This document shows, piece by piece, positions 13,769-22,947 of a stretch of 64,000 nucleotides of DNA. The DNA lies in assembly GCF_000199675.1 (NCBI RefSeq), contig NC_014960.1:1426001-1490000 (forward strand), in the 5' to 3' direction. This stretch comes from Anaerolinea thermophila UNI-1. GTDB taxonomy: Bacteria; Chloroflexota; Anaerolineae; Anaerolineales; Anaerolineaceae. Under the pieces are notes generated by a model, which worked only from the letters and a program-made list of their open reading frames with translations, had not been told where the DNA came from and made no database searches. Position numbers and translations under genes: made by a program. Numbering within the stretch: the first letter of the stretch is position 1; the number at the start of each line of letters is the position of its first letter.

Positions 13769-16195
13769 GTGAACAAGCCAAAATCCAATCCAAAAAAGAG
13801 TAAACCTTCTTCCTCCTCCAGAGAGGGCAAGCCAACCGGTAAAGGAGGAAAACTTCCTGCTCGTCATCCTGTGTCCTCGCTTTCCAGAGAGAAACCGCGA
13901 CAGAGGTCTCAGCCTGTCCCTCATAAAGGGGGAGTGAGTTGGTGGGATAGCCTTTCTCCTGAGCGAAAGATGGACCTGCTGGGAGTCTTATTAGCCCTGC
14001 TGGGACTCCTTTCTCTGTTAAGTTTGTTTTCTTCTCACCATGGAATCCTGACGCGCTGGTGGGTAACAGCCCTTCAACTGATGGGGGGAGATGGTGCTTT
14101 CATTCTCCCGTTGGTGTTCTTGCTGTTTGGTTTCTGGCTGGTGTTACGTAATGTTGACCGTTTCCCTTCCCCTTCCATAGAACGAGGAACAGGTCTTCTC
14201 CTTCTTTACTGGGTCATTCTGGCGGTATTTCACCTTTATCAAGGTGGGGGATGGGAACTTGCCGCGGCAGGAAAAGGCGGAGGTTATATCGGGGCTTTAT
14301 TGGAGAGGTTATTGGTCTCTGCCATCGGACAGGCGGGGGCATGGGTGGTCCTGCTAGCAGGATTTTTATTAGGGGTGATTATGACTGCCGACATCTCCAT
14401 GGTGGATCTGGTATCTTCTGTGGAGAGTCTTGTCCATCGTATGCGTCAGGAATCAAAGAGAAGCAGGGAGCGTTTATCTGCAGTGGAGCGGAAGCGCTCT
14501 TCCCCGGTTTCGCTTCCCCAGTCGCCTGAACAACGGGAGGAATTGCCAGAAGATTTTAAGCCCTTACCTGTTCACGAGAATGAACTGCCGCCTACCACGA
14601 AGCCCTCTGTGTTGGCTCCTTCTGTGAAAAAGGGCGGGGGTGGATCACGCCTTGCCTCATCCTGGGATTCCTCAAGTCGCCCGGAGGACGAGAAGCCCAT
14701 TCCTTCATCTCAACAAATCTGGCAATTGCCCTCTGTGGATGAAATTCTTGACCCGCCGGTTGAAGAAACCATCCAGACCAATGTCGATGCAGAGCGTGCT
14801 CGGTTGATTGAAGAAACCCTGGCGTCGTTTGGCGCTCCGGTGCATGTAGTTGAAATCAGTCGGGGACCTACAGTTACGCAGTTTGGCGTGGAGCCGGATT
14901 TCATTGAAACGCGTAGTGGGCGAATGCGAGTGCGTGTAGGAAAAATTGCCGCTCTTGCCGATGACCTTGCTCTGGCATTGGCGGCTCCTCGAATCCGCAT
15001 CCAGGCGCCGGTGCCAGGACGCCATTACGTGGGCATTGAAGTGCCCAATATTCAAATCAGCCGGGTGATGTTGAAAGAGGTCATTGAAAGTGAGGCATTT
15101 CGGAAAATCCGCTCTCCTTTGCGCTTTGCTCTGGGAAAGGATGTTGCTGGACACTCGGTGGCTTATGATTTAGCCACCATGCCCCATTTGTTAATTGCAG
15201 GCACTACCGGTTCGGGAAAATCGGTTTGTGTCAATTCCATTTTGACCTGCCTTCTCCTGCATAATTCTCCTGTGGAGTTGCGTTTAATTCTGGTTGACCC
15301 CAAGCGCGTAGAGTTAACCGGATATAACGGCATCCCTCATTTGCTTGCTCCGGTGGTCACTGAAGCCGAAAAGGTGGTTGGCGCCTTGCAATGGGTACAG
15401 CGTGAAATGGACGCCCGCTACCATCGCTTTTCTCAGTCCGGTGTTCGCAATATCGCGGAATACAATCGCAAGTTTTCGCCTCCATTGCCTTACCTGGTTG
15501 TCCTTGTAGATGAACTGGCAGACTTGATGATGATGGCTCCGGAAGAAACGGAGCGCAGTTTAACCCGTTTAGCCCAGTTGGCGCGGGCAACGGGCATTCA
15601 CCTGGTTTTAGCCACACAACGTCCCTCAGTCGATGTCATTACCGGCTTGATTAAAGCCAATTTCCCTGCCAGGATTGCTTTTGCGGTAGCATCTGGCGTA
15701 GATAGCCGGGTCATCCTGGATCAGCCGGGTGCCGAGCGTTTGTTAGGGCGTGGAGATATGCTCTTCCAGGCTCCCGATGCTTCTGCTCCAGTGCGCATTC
15801 AGGGCGTTTACGTCTCCGATTTGGAAATTCAGCGTTTGGTGGATTTCTGGCGTCTTCAGGATATGAATGTCCGTGCTACACAACGGATGGCTGCTGACCC
15901 CAACATGGCAGAACCGGTTAATATGGATCTTCCACCCAGTGTCCCGTTGACGCAGGTGCCCCTGTTTGATGCCGAGATGGGAGGACGGGAGGGCGATCCC
16001 TTGCTGGAAGAAGCAAAACGCATTGTGCGTCAGGAAGGAAAAGCCTCTATTTCGATGTTACAGCGCAAACTGCGCATTGGTTACACCCGGGCTGCCCGCT
16101 TGATTGATGCGCTCGAAGAGGCAGGAATAATTGGGCCTGCTTCTCCAACCTCGCAGGTCAGAGAAGTGCTTGATTGGGAGAATGGAGAGGAATAA
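13769..16195 (+). CDS. ftsK: FtsK/SpoIIIE DNA translocase
   Basis: Septal motor that pumps chromosome ends into daughter cells and activates dimer resolution (808 aa). A basic Ser/Lys/Pro-rich N-terminal tail (1-55) precedes four membrane segments (about 70-215), a variable linker to about 320 and the motor domain. Walker A GTTGSGKS is near 477-484 and Walker B VVLVDELADLMM near 575-586. The C-terminal winged-helix gamma domain (about 740-800, SMLQRKLRIGYTRAARLIDALEEAGIIGP) recognises polar DNA sequences. GTG start; the ribosome-binding site is weak (GGGATAGGG). It ends at a bidirectional terminator. Confidence 0.96.
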   Translation: MNKPKSNPKKSKPSSSSREGKPTGKGGKLPARHPVSSLSREKPRQRSQPVPHKGGVSWWDSLSPERKMDLLGVLLALLGLLSLLSLFSSHHGILTRWWVTALQLMGGDGAFILPLVFLLFGFWLVLRNVDRFPSPSIERGTGLLLLYWVILAVFHLYQGGGWELAAAGKGGGYIGALLERLLVSAIGQAGAWVVLLAGFLLGVIMTADISMVDLVSSVESLVHRMRQESKRSRERLSAVERKRSSPVSLPQSPEQREELPEDFKPLPVHENELPPTTKPSVLAPSVKKGGGGSRLASSWDSSSRPEDEKPIPSSQQIWQLPSVDEILDPPVEETIQTNVDAERARLIEETLASFGAPVHVVEISRGPTVTQFGVEPDFIETRSGRMRVRVGKIAALADDLALALAAPRIRIQAPVPGRHYVGIEVPNIQISRVMLKEVIESEAFRKIRSPLRFALGKDVAGHSVAYDLATMPHLLIAGTTGSGKSVCVNSILTCLLLHNSPVELRLILVDPKRVELTGYNGIPHLLAPVVTEAEKVVGALQWVQREMDARYHRFSQSGVRNIAEYNRKFSPPLPYLVVLVDELADLMMMAPEETERSLTRLAQLARATGIHLVLATQRPSVDVITGLIKANFPARIAFAVASGVDSRVILDQPGAERLLGRGDMLFQAPDASAPVRIQGVYVSDLEIQRLVDFWRLQDMNVRATQRMAADPNMAEPVNMDLPPSVPLTQVPLFDAEMGGREGDPLLEEAKRIVRQEGKASISMLQRKLRIGYTRAARLIDALEEAGIIGPASPTSQVREVLDWENGEE

Positions 16196-16234
16196 AAGAA
16201 CAGAGCATCCACAATCGGGGGTGCTCTGTTCTTT
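16196..16234. terminator. bidirectional terminator between ftsK and the liv cluster
   Basis: 12-bp stem AAGAACAGAGCA (16196-16207) with TGCTCTGTTCTT (16222-16233), placed between convergent genes, with A's on one flank and T's on the other. Confidence 0.8.
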
Positions 16235-16245
16235 ATGGCGAATTA

Positions 16246-16599
16246 TCATCCTACCATGCTTAAACGAATATCTTGCCGATCGAGTCGCACGAGCAACCAG
16301 AAGGAAAGAACCAGTCCCAGGAAGCAGGTAATCAGGAATAAAACATTGGGTTGCCCCTGATTGGTAAATCCAGTGCTGAAGAACATCATCAGACGAATGA
16401 TGACGTTCATTCCTTGCACGAAGATCATGAAAGTCAGTGCCAGTTCTTTCCCTCTCAGCAGGAAATAGCCGATCAGAGCAAATAGCAGAACTGCTGCTAT
16501 GACCACCCCAATTCCCTTGATTAAAGATTGAGGGGGATAGAGCAACACCGCGAGGATGGGAAGAACAAAAAAGTAGAGAATTTTTTGATAATTTTTCAT
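16246..16599 (-). CDS. small integral membrane protein of unknown function
   Basis: 117 residues with about four hydrophobic segments (ILYFFVLPILAVLLY, GVVIAAVLLFALIGYFLL, ALTFMIFVQGMNVIIRLMMFF, VLFLITCFLGLVLSFWLLV) and few charged residues. Not recognised. It follows livF by 22 nt on the same strand and a GGAGG site precedes its ATG, so it is the last gene of the liv operon. It may be unrelated to transport. Confidence 0.7.
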   Translation of the reverse strand: MKNYQKILYFFVLPILAVLLYPPQSLIKGIGVVIAAVLLFALIGYFLLRGKELALTFMIFVQGMNVIIRLMMFFSTGFTNQGQPNVLFLITCFLGLVLSFWLLVRLDRQDIRLSMVG

Positions 16600-16621
16600 A
16601 GATATTCACCTCCCTGTGGGT

Positions 16622-17335
16622 CTATCCATGCCCTCCAAGATAGGCTTCAATGACCATGGGGTTGTGGAGCAGTTCCTGAGCAGGTCCCTCCAGCACCACC
16701 CGTCCGGTTTCCAGCACATAACCGCGGTCGGCGATGGACAATGCCATTTGGGCATTTTGCTCAACCAGGAGGATGCTGGTACCTTGCTGGTTGATGTCCT
16801 GAATGATCTCAAAAATCTGCTCGACCAGAATTGGGGAAAGCCCCATGGATGGCTCATCGAGCAACAGCAAGGTTGGGCGTGACATCAACGCCCGTGCAAT
16901 GGCAAGCATTTGTTGTTCACCTCCGGAGAGCGTTCCGCCATACTGATTGCGCCGTTCTCGCAGACGTGGAAAACGATCCAGCACCATTTCCAGATCCCGC
17001 TGAATTTGGGCTTTATCTTTATTGAGGTAGGCGCCCATTTCCAGGTTCTCCATCACCGAAAGGGTAGCAAAGATTTTTCGTCCTTCGGGCACCTGGACAA
17101 TGCCTTTCCGCACAATGTCTTGAGGCATGGTACGGGTGATATCTTCGCCCTGAAATACAATGCTTCCCTGTCGGGCTCTGAGTAATCCTGAGATGGTGTT
17201 TAGGGTGGTGGATTTCCCTGCACCGTTGGCTCCAATTAGGGTCACAATTTCACCCTTGTCCACATGGAAGTTCACGCCTTTGAGAGCGTGAATTGCGCCA
17301 TAGTACACATTGAGGTCTTTTACTTCGAGCATCAT
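16622..17335 (-). CDS. livF: branched-chain amino acid ABC transporter ATPase LivF
   Basis: One of the two ATPases of the Liv-type importer (237 aa). Walker A GANGAGKST at 35-43, ABC signature TLSGGEQQML near 135-144, Walker B LLLLDEPSMGLSP near 156-168 and the H-loop LLVEQN. The start overlaps the livG stop by four bases (ATGA), so the two are coupled. Confidence 0.95.
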   Translation of the reverse strand: MMLEVKDLNVYYGAIHALKGVNFHVDKGEIVTLIGANGAGKSTTLNTISGLLRARQGSIVFQGEDITRTMPQDIVRKGIVQVPEGRKIFATLSVMENLEMGAYLNKDKAQIQRDLEMVLDRFPRLRERRNQYGGTLSGGEQQMLAIARALMSRPTLLLLDEPSMGLSPILVEQIFEIIQDINQQGTSILLVEQNAQMALSIADRGYVLETGRVVLEGPAQELLHNPMVIEAYLGGHG

Positions 17336-18183
17336 AGCGTTCTCTTCCGTCTGAATTTTTCAGATAATGCGGCAGAACCTGGACCAAGGTAGGCTTCAAC
17401 CACACGCGGATTGGCTTGAATTTCCGCTGGTGTTCCTCGGGCAATGACTTCTCCAAAGTCCATGACCGTGATATATTCGCAGATCCCCATCACCACCCGC
17501 ATTTGATGTTCAATCAGCAGGATGGTCAGGTCAAAGCGTTCCCGGATAAAGTGAATGAGATCCATCAGGGCAACCGTCTCTGCCGGGTTCATTCCCGCTG
17601 CAGGCTCATCCAGAAGTAACAACTTGGGTTCTGCGGCAAGGGCACGGGCAATCTCAAGTCGGCGCTGTTCCCCATATGGCAGATTTTTGGCAATTTCATC
17701 CTGTCGATCTTGCAGATTGAATACTGCCAAAAACTCCTGAGCCCGTTCGGTCAGAATACGCTCATTTTCTTTGTAACGCGCATTGTGAAAAATCGCGTCG
17801 GTTAGACTGTAACCAGCGTGAGGGTGATAGGCAATGCGCACGTTATCCAGCACGGTGAGATTGGAAAAGAGACGAATGTTCTGGAAGGTGCGAGCAATAC
17901 CCATTTGATTGATTTTGTGCGGTTCAAGCCCGGCAATTTCCTGCCCGTTGAAACGGATTGACCCGGCTGTGGGCACATACACCCCTGTGATCATGTTGAA
18001 GACGGTGGTTTTTCCCGCGCCGTTAGGCCCAATCAACCCATTTAAGTCGCCTTTGTTGAGAGAGAGGCTGAAATTATTGACGGCTTTCAACCCTCCAAAC
18101 AGTTTAGTCAACCCTTCGATGCGCAGGATTTCCTGCCCGTTTGTTTTCGTGGAGGGCGTTTGCAGAGAAGTTTGTTCACTCAT
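17332..18183 (-). CDS. livG: branched-chain amino acid ABC transporter ATPase LivG
   Basis: 283 residues with Walker A GPNGAGKTT at 52-60, signature LPYGEQRRLEIARAL and Walker B LLLLDEPAAGMNP, the last with the Ala-Gly-Met-Asn variation typical of LivG. The C-terminal VVEAYLG is also characteristic. ATGA overlaps with livM upstream and livF downstream show a tightly coupled operon. Confidence 0.95.
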   Translation of the reverse strand: MSEQTSLQTPSTKTNGQEILRIEGLTKLFGGLKAVNNFSLSLNKGDLNGLIGPNGAGKTTVFNMITGVYVPTAGSIRFNGQEIAGLEPHKINQMGIARTFQNIRLFSNLTVLDNVRIAYHPHAGYSLTDAIFHNARYKENERILTERAQEFLAVFNLQDRQDEIAKNLPYGEQRRLEIARALAAEPKLLLLDEPAAGMNPAETVALMDLIHFIRERFDLTILLIEHQMRVVMGICEYITVMDFGEVIARGTPAEIQANPRVVEAYLGPGSAALSEKFRRKRTL

Positions 18184-19433
18184 AGGCTCTCCTTTGCTGT
18201 TTGGGCTGGTTTAGGCTCAGTTGATTTTTTCGGTGGAAGGACCTGGCGCAGGTAAGGAATCTCGTAATTCCCGAATAACCCATTGGGTTTGAGCAACATC
18301 ATTACCAGCAAAAGAAGAGGGTATACCACATACCGCCAGGTTTCAAACCCTGGGGGAAGGATGCTGCGCAGAATGCCTTCCAGTACCAGTTGCCAGGCAA
18401 ACGCGGCAAAGATGGTTCCAGTTACACTGCCCAACCCTCCGAAGACCACAATAATCATTGGGTCGAAGGACTTGATAAAGTTGAAGGTGTCTGGATGCAG
18501 GAAGCCATTAATATGAGCATACAAGCCGCCTGCCAGTCCAGCAAACAAGCACCCCAATACAAAGGTGAGGGTCTTGTAATGCCCGATATCAATCCCCATG
18601 GCTTTGGCGGCAATTTCGTCCTCTCGCACAGAGATGATGGCACGACCATAACTCGAGTGAAGCAGGTTGCGGGTGATGACCAGCACCAGAATCAGAAAGA
18701 GCATGACCCAAATCCACGAGGTGAGCTTGGGGATGCCAATCATCCCGCGTGCACCTTTCATCTCTACAAACCCAAACATCACATCGGAGTTATCCAGCAG
18801 GACTTTCACGATGATTGTGAAACCCAGGGTGGCAATACCAAAGTAGTCCGACCCGAGGGTAAGCACGGGCAATCCAAACAGGAAACTGACCTCTGCAGCA
18901 AGGACACCCCCAATAATCACTGCCAGAAGATAGACTACAGTGTTGGCGATGTTCGCAGGCAAGACTTTGAGCAGTCCATTAACGCCTGGAGCGGTTATAT
19001 TGCCAATAGACACTGCCAGGGCTGTCAATCCTATTGCGGCAATCAGGTAAATGGCAAATGCGGAAAGCGGGTCGACGCCGCGAATTTTTCCAAATACCCG
19101 ATAGAGAATCAGGATGGCAGCGCCCACCAGTACTACTGTGAAGAAAAGCACGGTCAAGCCGTTGGAGTTGGCGTCATTTGTCCAGCGGTAGGTGATATCG
19201 GCAGCAGAATATGCCCCAATGGCGTAGAAGCCCCATTGCCCGAGGGAGAACTGCCCGTTGAAACCGTAAATCAGGTTCAGCCCCAGGCTGACAATGGCCA
19301 TCACGGCGCCCTGGCGGAGAATGGTGTTCCAGAATGGACTGAGGACATTCAGCGAAATGAGAACTTGCACCACAAGGGTGAAAGCCACAATGCTTCCAAG
19401 GAAGATCAGGGTGGTACGACTGATGCGTTTCAT
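18180..19433 (-). CDS. livM: branched-chain amino acid ABC transporter permease LivM
   Basis: Inner-membrane permease (417 aa), longer than many LivM because of an inserted segment around 90-175 with extra hydrophobic stretches. The family signatures GLNLIYGFNGQFSLGQWGFYAIGAY and the EAA-like loop with ISVREDEIAAKAMGID are present. I start it at the ATG at 19433, preceded by GGGAGAAGG; the ATG at 19463 would overlap livH by 29 nt. Confidence 0.93.
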   Translation of the reverse strand: MKRISRTTLIFLGSIVAFTLVVQVLISLNVLSPFWNTILRQGAVMAIVSLGLNLIYGFNGQFSLGQWGFYAIGAYSAADITYRWTNDANSNGLTVLFFTVVLVGAAILILYRVFGKIRGVDPLSAFAIYLIAAIGLTALAVSIGNITAPGVNGLLKVLPANIANTVVYLLAVIIGGVLAAEVSFLFGLPVLTLGSDYFGIATLGFTIIVKVLLDNSDVMFGFVEMKGARGMIGIPKLTSWIWVMLFLILVLVITRNLLHSSYGRAIISVREDEIAAKAMGIDIGHYKTLTFVLGCLFAGLAGGLYAHINGFLHPDTFNFIKSFDPMIIVVFGGLGSVTGTIFAAFAWQLVLEGILRSILPPGFETWRYVVYPLLLLVMMLLKPNGLFGNYEIPYLRQVLPPKKSTEPKPAQTAKESL

Positions 19434-19434
19434 A

Positions 19435-20562
19435 CTATGCCTTCTCCCGTTGGGCTTCTCCAAAGATACCGGTTGGGCGAACCAGCAGGACGATGATCAG
19501 GATAGAAAAGGCGATGGCATCCCGCATGGGGGTGGAGATATACGCCGCGCTGAGCGTTTCTGCCTGTCCAAGGATTAAAGCGCCCACAACTGCGCCGGGA
19601 ATGCTCCCAATTCCTCCCAGCACGGCTGCAACGAACGCTTTCAACCCGGGAATAATTCCCATCCAGAACACAACCTGAGGATAAGCGATGGCATAGAGCA
19701 CTCCAGCCGCACCTGCCAGCGCTGCGCCAATCGCGAAAGTGGTTGAGATGGTGGCGTCCACATCCACGCCCATCAACCGAGCCGTTTGCCGATCGTAAGC
19801 CGTTGCCCGCATGGCTTTTCCGGTACGGGTATTCTTAACAAAGTACTGGAGCAACACCAGTAGAATGATAGAGACAATGATGATGATGAAGGAGATGTTG
19901 GAGAAAATAATCGCACCAGGGGGAACTTCCTGCCCTCTTTGCAACACCTGTACTCCCTGATTCCCAATGACCCAGGTGACCACATCAAAGGGGCGGCGAT
20001 AGGTAATGTAGTTAGCGGTGTAGACAAAATTTAAAGCCCCAAAGTATTCCAGGAAGAAGGACACCCCAATCGCTGTAATGAGGGCGGAGATTCTTGGGGC
20101 GTTCCGTAAGGGTTTGTAAGCCACGCGCTCAATGGTGACGGCAAGCAATGCACAAACTACCATGGAAAGCAGAACTACAGTTACGGTACCAATTGCGTCG
20201 CCAAGGAACGGGTTAAGGTTGGGAAAGAGTACACGCGGCCAGAGATGCAATTGCATGCGGGAGATGGCGTAAAAACTGGTGAATGCCCCCACCATGAATA
20301 CATCACCATGGGCAAAGTTAATCAACCGCACGATGCCATACACCATGGTGTATCCCAGCGCAATGAGGGCGTATACAAACCCGATTTGCAATCCATTGGT
20401 CACCTGTTGAAGGAACAGAGATGGGTTTTCGAGCAATGCGTTCCCCAAGCGCCAGATGGCTACCAGCAAAATTAGCCCTAACAGCAAATACCCCAATGTT
20501 CGCTGTTGGACAAGAGATTCGAACAAAGAAGGGGTTTTACTCATCGGTTCAGAACGATTCAT
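19435..20562 (-). CDS. livH: branched-chain amino acid ABC transporter permease LivH
   Basis: Inner-membrane permease (375 aa) with GLQIGFVYALIALGYTMVYGIVRLINFAHGD, the LivH hallmark, and an EAA-like loop MRATAYDRQTARLMGVDVD. The N terminus has one additional hydrophobic segment (about 25-45). It is separated from livK by 196 nt that hold a strong hairpin (20712-20742), so it may be expressed less than the binding protein. Confidence 0.93.
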   Translation of the reverse strand: MNRSEPMSKTPSLFESLVQQRTLGYLLLGLILLVAIWRLGNALLENPSLFLQQVTNGLQIGFVYALIALGYTMVYGIVRLINFAHGDVFMVGAFTSFYAISRMQLHLWPRVLFPNLNPFLGDAIGTVTVVLLSMVVCALLAVTIERVAYKPLRNAPRISALITAIGVSFFLEYFGALNFVYTANYITYRRPFDVVTWVIGNQGVQVLQRGQEVPPGAIIFSNISFIIIIVSIILLVLLQYFVKNTRTGKAMRATAYDRQTARLMGVDVDATISTTFAIGAALAGAAGVLYAIAYPQVVFWMGIIPGLKAFVAAVLGGIGSIPGAVVGALILGQAETLSAAYISTPMRDAIAFSILIIVLLVRPTGIFGEAQREKA

Positions 20563-20711
20563 AGGATTTACCCCAACGTTTCAGGTTAAAAAGAATGGTT
20601 TTCTCGTGCCAGTGCGCCGAAAAAACCAGAAGAAGACAAAAGGAACATTCCTCCCCTTAGGGGGATTAGTGCTGGTGGAAAATACTCCCGGAAAGAACAT
20701 GAGTCTGTGAT

Positions 20712-20742
20712 AAAGAGGGGCGGAGCGCTTCCGCCCCTCTTT
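20712..20742. terminator. hairpin between livK and livH (probable attenuator)
   Basis: 13-bp perfect stem AAAGAGGGGCGGA (20712-20724) with TCCGCCCCTCTTT (20730-20742), loop GCGCT. On the minus strand it lies just after livK and is followed by only a short T-run, so it may stop part of the transcripts. The remaining leader (20563-20711) shows nothing else that I can name. Confidence 0.65.
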
Positions 20743-20758
20743 TGTTCCAGAGTCTGGT

Positions 20759-21889
20759 TTATGGCGCTACCGAGGCGGAGAAGGAAACCTTTCCGTCTTT
20801 GACGGAGAGCACCACCGCATTCTTCACGGGGTTATGCTGGGCATCGAAAGTGATTTTGCCGGAGACGGCTTCGTATTGCAGAGAAGCCAGGGCTTCTGCA
20901 ACTTTGGTAGTGTCATCGGTGCCGGCTTTTTCGATAGCCGCAAAGAGCAGGTTCGCAGCGTCGTATCCCAGGGTTGCCAGAGCGTCAGGTACGGCGTTAT
21001 ATTTCTTCTGATAGTTTGCAACCCATGATTGCACGATCGGGCGAGGATCTTCAGGCGAATAGTGGTTGGAGAAGAAGCCACCATCTGCGGCTTTGAGGTC
21101 AAGGTCGGCAGAGTCCCAACCATCACCGCCCATCATCACAGCCGTCACGCCTTTCTCTTTGGCTTGGGCGCCTACCAGGTTGACAATCGGGTAGTAGTCG
21201 GGCAGGAAGAGCACTTCAGCCTTGGACTCGGCTACCTTGGTCAGGATAGCGGAGAAGTCCGTATCGGTCTTGGTGTAGGATTCCTTGCCTACAACTTGCC
21301 CACCGGCTTCGGTGAAGGCTTTCTCAAAGTATTCTGCCAGTCCGCGTACGTAGTCATTGCCCTGATCAAACATGATGAAGGCGGTCTTGTAACCCTTATC
21401 GAGGGCGAACTTTGCCATGACTGTCCCCTGGAAGGGGTCAATGAAGCAGGCGCGGAAGACGTATTTCTTGGTGGAGCCGTCTTTGTTCAGCGTCACCTGT
21501 GGATTGGTCGAGGTGGGGCTGATTTGAATGACCTGATTGGCTTCAGCAATTTCAGAAACCGGAATGGAAGCGCTGGAGCACACCTCACCGATGATGAACT
21601 TCACCTTATCTTCCTGAATCACTTTGTTGGCGGCGTTCACCGCAGGGTCGGCAGAACACTGGCTGTCGGCAACCACAGTTTCAATTTTCTTGCCATTGAT
21701 ACCGCCTTTAGCATTCCACTCTTCCACAGCCAGTTGGACCCCGTTATTCGTCGAAATGCCGAACGTGGAAACCTGTCCACTCATGGGAGCCAGAACTGCC
21801 ACTTTGATGGTTCCCCCACCACCTGCCTGACAGGCTGTAACCAGCAGGGCGACAACCAGCAACACAAATACTGCAATACGGGTCTTCAT
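20759..21889 (-). CDS. livK: branched-chain amino acid-binding lipoprotein LivK
   Basis: Extracytoplasmic substrate-binding protein (376 aa). The N terminus is a lipoprotein signal with the lipobox LVTAC and the lipidated Cys at 20. The mature part (IKVAVLAPMSGQVSTFGISTNNGVQLAVEEWN) is a typical type I periplasmic-binding fold of the leucine/isoleucine/valine family. The ATG at 21889 has GGAGGAAC 9 nt upstream. First gene of livK-H-M-G-F. The 281-nt region upstream, to the sirtuin gene, contains a possible CATACT -10 at about 22034 (minus) and nothing else clear. The ligand could also be another amino acid or amide. Confidence 0.94.
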   Translation of the reverse strand: MKTRIAVFVLLVVALLVTACQAGGGGTIKVAVLAPMSGQVSTFGISTNNGVQLAVEEWNAKGGINGKKIETVVADSQCSADPAVNAANKVIQEDKVKFIIGEVCSSASIPVSEIAEANQVIQISPTSTNPQVTLNKDGSTKKYVFRACFIDPFQGTVMAKFALDKGYKTAFIMFDQGNDYVRGLAEYFEKAFTEAGGQVVGKESYTKTDTDFSAILTKVAESKAEVLFLPDYYPIVNLVGAQAKEKGVTAVMMGGDGWDSADLDLKAADGGFFSNHYSPEDPRPIVQSWVANYQKKYNAVPDALATLGYDAANLLFAAIEKAGTDDTTKVAEALASLQYEAVSGKITFDAQHNPVKNAVVLSVKDGKVSFSASVAP

Positions 21890-22170
21890 AAAATTCTGTT
21901 CCTCCTTTGGGTTTTTATTTCTTGGGAATAGTCTGTTGCAGAAAAGAGATACCTTTTTTGAGGTGATCAAAGGTTAATTTTTTTCCTTTGATCCGGCGTT
22001 CACCTCCTTTCAACGGAAGAAATTGTGCGTATAGTATGCCTCTCACAAAAAAGGGCTTCCGATGTTTGCTACATTGGGTAAGACAAGGGGGACTTTCTAA
22101 ATAATGCTTGAATATACCAGAGAATTGGGATATGTCAATAGCCGATAGACCTCCAAAATTGAAGATTTTT

Positions 22171-22947
22171 TCACAATTCAGCGAGCAATGGGATCACTTT
22201 ACACACATCCCAGGGAAGGACAAGGGTAGCCAAATTGTCCAGGCGAGTGGGGGAAAGATTGTTAATCATCAGGCGGGCACCCCGTTCCACAACTCTTCTT
22301 GGGAGTTCATTCGCAGGAAATACTTCCAGCGATGAGCCAATCACCAGCATACAATCGGCTTGGCGAGTGTGTTCTTCGGCCTTCAGCCAGGTGTCTGCAG
22401 GAAGCATTTCCTGATACAACACGATGGTTGGTTTCAACACTGAAGAGTCTCTCGGACATCTTGGCATATCTTCGCTGGTTTCCAGAAATTCCCGAAAATC
22501 CTCCATGGGAAAGGTCGCCTGACATTTCAGACATTCTAGCCTATCAATGGAGCCATGCAATTCCAGCACAGTTTGACTTCCGGCACGTTGATGCAGTTGA
22601 TCAATGTTCTGAGTAATCACTGCTCGAAGAATGCCCTGACGTTCCATTTCTGCCAGTGCGCGGTGGGCATCGTTGGGTTGGACTGCCCATATCTGCCGTA
22701 AGAGAGGGCGTTTCCAGTCCCAAAATTTCCTGGGGTTAGAGAGGAATACACCCAGCGAAGCTACTTCCATTGGGTCAAAGCGCTCCCACAATCCGCTTCC
22801 GGCAGAGCGAAAATCGGGGATACCCGAAGGGGTTGAAATGCCTGCGCCGGTGAAAGCCACTACATAATGACTTTCCCGGAGGATTCTCCGGGCTTGGGCG
22901 ATCCTTTCTAGGAAAAAAGCATCTTCAAACGTTGACACGCTCAGCAA
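22171..22947 (-). CDS. sirtuin-type NAD-dependent protein deacylase
   Basis: Removes acyl groups from lysines using NAD+ (up to 258 aa). The motifs GAGISTPSGIPDFRS (34-48), TQNIDQLH (112-119), catalytic H131 in LHGS and GSSLEVFPA are all present. The zinc site is irregular: C139 and C142 form the first pair, but the second pair has C164 with Asp (167) where a Cys is expected (PRCPRDSS instead of CPxC). The start is uncertain (TTG at 22947 or GTG at 22938). It overlaps the upstream receiver-ParA gene by about 23 nt, so the two are co-transcribed. Confidence 0.88.
   Translation of the reverse strand: MLSVSTFEDAFFLERIAQARRILRESHYVVAFTGAGISTPSGIPDFRSAGSGLWERFDPMEVASLGVFLSNPRKFWDWKRPLLRQIWAVQPNDAHRALAEMERQGILRAVITQNIDQLHQRAGSQTVLELHGSIDRLECLKCQATFPMEDFREFLETSEDMPRCPRDSSVLKPTIVLYQEMLPADTWLKAEEHTRQADCMLVIGSSLEVFPANELPRRVVERGARLMINNLSPTRLDNLATLVLPWDVCKVIPLLAEL

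Noticed and set aside
18390..19496. Long open frame (368 codons) on the plus strand opposite livM
   Set aside because: It is the mirror of a strongly conserved membrane protein gene; its translation is rich in Gln, His and Asn with no family features. The same holds for the 300-codon frame opposite livK (21029-21931).
20563..20711. Riboswitch between livK and livH
   Set aside because: I could not match any known aptamer; only the strong hairpin after livK is supported.
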